From: Helicobacteraceae bacterium
GTDB lineage: Bacteria > Campylobacterota > Campylobacteria > Campylobacterales > Helicobacteraceae
Direction: 5' to 3'
DNA: 8,375 bases
Assembly: GCA_029258405.1 (NCBI GenBank)
Contig: JARHYY010000112.1
Location: 1 to 8,375 of the forward strand
The notes beneath the pieces were generated by a model. The model did no database searches. It was not told where the DNA came from and was given only the letters and a program-made list of their open reading frames with translations. This document shows, one piece after another, positions 5,775-8,375 of the stretch (positions are counted from its first letter, which is position 1; each line of letters begins with the position of its first letter). The position numbers and the translations under genes were made by a program.

Positions 5775-8200
5775 GAAATAACTTAAAAGTAATTAAAAGA
5801 AATGGTAGAGTGGAATTACTAAATGTAAGCAAGATACAAAAATTTACTCATCAAGCGGTTGATGGGCTTAAGGATGTAAGCCAAAGTGAGCTAGAAGTTG
5901 ATGCAAAAATTCAGTTCCGTGATGGAATTACCACAGAAGAGATACAGCAAACACTTATTAAAACAGCGGTTGATAAGATTGATATTGATTGTCCTGATTG
6001 GACCTTTGTTGCTGCTAGGCTTTTTCTGTATGATTTATACCATAAAGTCCGACATAATATTAACAAAACAAAACCAACAGGATATTTTATATACGGTAAA
6101 AACACAGGATATGGACATCTTAAGGATTATTTTGTAAAAGGTGAAGAGTGTGGAAGAATTGTTGAGGGCTTTAAAGAAAAATTTGATTTAGAATATCTCA
6201 ATGATTATATTAAGCCTGAAAGAGATTTGCAATTTAACTATCTTGGCATTAAAACATTATATGATAGATATTTACTGAAAGACACCAAAGGCGATCCCAT
6301 AGAATTACCGCAACATATGTTCATGGCTATTGCCATGTTTTTAGCACAAAATGAGGAGGAGCAAAATTATTGGGCAATTCAATTTTATGATATTCTTTCT
6401 AAATTTGAAGTAATGGCTGCCACTCCTACACTAAGTAACGCAAGAACACCTAGGCATCAATTGAGTTCATGCTATGTAGGAAGTACTTCTGATAATATAG
6501 AGGGGATTTTTGATGCCTATGAAGAAATGGCGCTTTTAAGTAAATATGGTGGGGGCATTGGTTGGGATTATTCTCAAGTAAGAGGTTTAGGCAGTTTTAT
6601 TGATGGGCATAAAAATGCTGCTGGTGGCGTTGTTCCTTTTTTGAAAATTACAAATGATGTTGCTGTTGCAGTAGATCAGCTAGGGACAAGAAAAGGGGCA
6701 ATTAGTGTTTATTTAGAAATATGGCATATTGATATTTTTGACTTTATTGACCTTAAAAAGAATAGCGGTGAGGAACGGAGAAGAGCCCATGATTTATTCC
6801 CTGCATTGTGGGTTTGTGATTTGTTTATGAAAAGGGTAGAGCAAAATTCATATTGGACATTATTTGATCCTTATTTATGCTCTGACCTTACAGAGCTTTA
6901 TGGCGAAGAATTTGAAAAGCGATATTGTGAATATGAATCTATGAATGGAATCATCAAACAGACTATCCATGCTAAAGAACTATGGAAAAAGATACTAACA
7001 AATTATTTTGAAGTAGGCACGCCTTTCCTTTGTTTTAAAGATAATGCGAATAGAGCTAATCCAAATGCCCATGATGGTATTATTCGTTCAAGTAATTTAT
7101 GTACAGAGATATTTCAAAATACGAGTCCCAATCATTATAGAATCTTAATAGAATTTGAAGATGGCACAATACAATATTTTGAAGAGCAACAAGAGATACT
7201 TACAGATAAAGGTGTATTAAAACGAGCTAATAAATTAACATCTCTAGATTCCATAAATGGAAAAAAGATTTTTATAGCAAAAAGAGATGGGCTAGATGGT
7301 AAAAGTGCTGTTTGCAATCTTGCGAGCGTGAATCTTTCAAAGATAAATACTCAAGAAGAAATACAAAGAGTTGTGCCTGTGGCAATCAGAATGCTTGATA
7401 ATGTAATTGATTTAAACTTTTATCCTACTCGAAAAGTAAAGGCGACCAATAGGCAAACCCGTTCTATTGGATTAGGTATTATGGGCGAAGCACAAATGTT
7501 GGCTGAACATTTTATTGAATGGGGCAGTGAAGAGCATTTTAAGAAAATCGATGAAATTATGGAGGGTATTAGTTTTTGTGCTATTTCAGCAAGTTGTGAT
7601 TTAGCTCAAGAAAAAGGTGCTTATCCTTTATTTTCTGGTTCTAATTGGAGTAAAGGCATTTTTCCTATTGATGTTGCTAATAGTCATGCAAAAAGACTTG
7701 TTGATAGGAGTGGGCTTTTTGAGCGGAATTATAATTGGAATAGCCTGAAAGAAAAAGTTAAAAAAAATGGTATTCGTAATGGATACTTAATGGCTATTGC
7801 ACCAACAAGCTCTATTAGTATTCTTGTAGGTACTACACAAACCATTGAGCCAATTTATCGCAGAAAATGGTTTGAAGAAAATTTAAGCGGGCTTATTCCA
7901 GTGGTTGCCCCTAATTTAAATCTTGATAATTGGCGTTTTTACCAACCGGCATATAATTTAGACCAAAAGCTTCTCATACAAGCAGCAGCAATTAGGCAGA
8001 AATGGATCGATCAAGGACAAAGTACCAATATTTTTATTACCCTAGATAAAGCGAGCGGAAAATATCTCAATGATATTTATTTTATGGCGTGGAGGTTGGG
8101 ATTAAAATCAACCTACTATCTTCGTAGTCAAAGTCCCGAAGCGATTGAGGATGAAAAACAAGCACTAGATAGAACAATTGAATGCCAGAATTGTCAATAA
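5771..8200 (+). CDS. nrdA: Class Ia ribonucleoside-diphosphate reductase, large (alpha) subunit
   Basis: NrdA reduces ribonucleoside diphosphates to deoxyribonucleotides in the cytoplasm, using a radical held by NrdB. Residues 5-93 are an ATP-cone with Lys9, Arg10, Glu15 and Thr55 matching E. coli allosteric-site residues, so dATP feedback is likely. Active-site residues by motif: redox Cys234 (SSCYVGST) and Cys515 (AVCNLAS), Asn442, thiyl-radical Cys444 and Glu446 (SNLCTEI), and the radical-transfer pair Tyr782-Tyr783. The C-terminal shuttle pair is Cys805 and Cys808 (ECQNCQ, C-x2-C). At 809 residues it is longer than the 788 I recall for H. pylori, mainly through an insert near residues 94-111. 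A second insert (about 451-511), shared with H. pylori from memory, separates Cys444 from Cys515. It starts inside the typA stop, with only a purine-rich AGAAGAAGAA region upstream, so translation probably depends on coupling. nrdB is not next door; a convergent receptor gene follows. Confidence 0.97.
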   Translation: MRNNLKVIKRNGRVELLNVSKIQKFTHQAVDGLKDVSQSELEVDAKIQFRDGITTEEIQQTLIKTAVDKIDIDCPDWTFVAARLFLYDLYHKVRHNINKTKPTGYFIYGKNTGYGHLKDYFVKGEECGRIVEGFKEKFDLEYLNDYIKPERDLQFNYLGIKTLYDRYLLKDTKGDPIELPQHMFMAIAMFLAQNEEEQNYWAIQFYDILSKFEVMAATPTLSNARTPRHQLSSCYVGSTSDNIEGIFDAYEEMALLSKYGGGIGWDYSQVRGLGSFIDGHKNAAGGVVPFLKITNDVAVAVDQLGTRKGAISVYLEIWHIDIFDFIDLKKNSGEERRRAHDLFPALWVCDLFMKRVEQNSYWTLFDPYLCSDLTELYGEEFEKRYCEYESMNGIIKQTIHAKELWKKILTNYFEVGTPFLCFKDNANRANPNAHDGIIRSSNLCTEIFQNTSPNHYRILIEFEDGTIQYFEEQQEILTDKGVLKRANKLTSLDSINGKKIFIAKRDGLDGKSAVCNLASVNLSKINTQEEIQRVVPVAIRMLDNVIDLNFYPTRKVKATNRQTRSIGLGIMGEAQMLAEHFIEWGSEEHFKKIDEIMEGISFCAISASCDLAQEKGAYPLFSGSNWSKGIFPIDVANSHAKRLVDRSGLFERNYNWNSLKEKVKKNGIRNGYLMAIAPTSSISILVGTTQTIEPIYRRKWFEENLSGLIPVVAPNLNLDNWRFYQPAYNLDQKLLIQAAAIRQKWIDQGQSTNIFITLDKASGKYLNDIYFMAWRLGLKSTYYLRSQSPEAIEDEKQALDRTIECQNCQ
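6077..6112 (+). repeat. In-frame 9-bp direct repeat inside the N-terminal insert of nrdA
   Basis: ACAGGATAT occurs at 6077-6085 and 6104-6112, 27 bases apart and in the same codon phase. The copies encode Thr-Gly-Tyr at residues 103-105 and 112-114 (KPTGYFIYG, then KNTGYGHLK). The repeat lies where this NrdA is about 15 residues longer than the H. pylori protein as I remember it, suggesting part of the insert arose by local duplication. Confidence 0.6.
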
Positions 8201-8244
8201 TTTTAATGTTTATTCATTAAAGTGTAATGAAATAAACATTAAAA
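8201..8244. terminator. Long AT-rich hairpin between convergent nrdA and the chemotaxis receptor gene
   Basis: TTTTAATGTTTATT (8201-8214) and AATAAACATTAAAA (8231-8244) form a perfect 14-bp inverted repeat. Inside it, CATTA (8215-8219) pairs with TAATG (8225-8229), leaving one bulged A at 8230 and a 5-base loop. It begins right after the nrdA stop and ends 7 bases before the stop of the opposite gene, an ideal place for a shared bidirectional 3' end. The stem is almost without GC and is not followed by a T run on either strand, so it is not a textbook intrinsic terminator. It may instead stabilise the 3' ends of the two messages. Confidence 0.5.
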
Positions 8245-8251
8245 GCAACCC

Positions 8252-8375
8252 TCAAAACTTCTTCTTATTCACATCATCTAATATTTTATTAGCCACTGAA
8301 TCGACAGCATTACTTATTTCTTGTGATTGATGAGCAATTTGTACATTTTGCTGTGTAATGTTTTCAAGCTGAACA
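8252..8375 (-). CDS. Methyl-accepting chemotaxis protein, C-terminal 40 residues (gene continues past the right edge)
   Basis: Reading the minus strand from 8374 down to the TGA at 8252-8254 gives 40 residues. They begin QLENITQQNVQIAHQSQEISNA in part and end ANKILDDVNKKKF. The ITQQN segment, the heptad-like spacing and the Lys-rich end resemble the last helix of chemoreceptor signalling domains and epsilonproteobacterial Tlp-type receptors in particular. Such receptors relay ligand sensing to CheW/CheA. There is no NWETF-type pentapeptide for CheR/CheB docking at the end. Sensor domain, membrane segments and start are all outside the window, so ligand and receptor class cannot be judged. The gene converges on nrdA with 51 bases between stop codons. 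Confidence 0.82.
   Translation of the reverse strand, partial: VQLENITQQNVQIAHQSQEISNAVDSVANKILDDVNKKKF

Overview
This AT-rich window most likely comes from a Helicobacter-like member of the Campylobacterota (Epsilonproteobacteria). TypA is exactly the 599 residues I recall for Helicobacter pylori. NrdA follows my memory of H. pylori NrdA almost block by block, including an insert between its active-site cysteines. The truncated gene at the right edge ends like an epsilonproteobacterial chemotaxis receptor. No species can be fixed from the sequence alone.

Layout, left to right. (1) The 3' end of an unrecognised plus-strand gene (to 743), followed by a 334-base gene-poor stretch. That stretch holds what looks like a small decayed reading frame (743-958) and a perfect 9-bp inverted repeat (1039-1061). 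(2) A two-gene operon (1078-3786): a small JAMM/Mov34 zinc metallopeptidase, and a siroheme/4Fe-4S sulfite reductase with a helical extension and a C-terminal TusA-like domain. (3) A 188-base spacer with a probable promoter, then typA (3975-5774), overlapping nrdA (5771-8200) by 4 bp. (4) A long AT-rich hairpin, then the C-terminal tail of a methyl-accepting chemotaxis protein on the minus strand, convergent with nrdA.

How the genes work together. The JAMM peptidase and the sulfite reductase match two members (HcyD and Sir) of the protein-thiocarboxylate route to homocysteine/methionine described in Wolinella succinogenes. There Sir makes sulfide, which is loaded onto a ubiquitin-like carrier, and the JAMM peptidase both matures the carrier and releases the product. 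The carrier (HcyS), its activating enzyme (HcyF) and the PLP enzyme (MetY) are not in this window. TypA (ribosome-associated GTPase) and NrdA (class Ia ribonucleotide reductase large subunit) are functionally unrelated but probably co-transcribed and translationally coupled. The radical-bearing partner NrdB is not adjacent.

The points most worth a second look are the Sir-TusA fusion with a slippage-prone 9-bp repeat in its linker, the apparent loss of the carrier genes next to hcyD-sir, the decayed frame behind the unknown gene, and two inserts in NrdA, one vaguely resembling a Hint/intein fold and one that looks like a local duplication.
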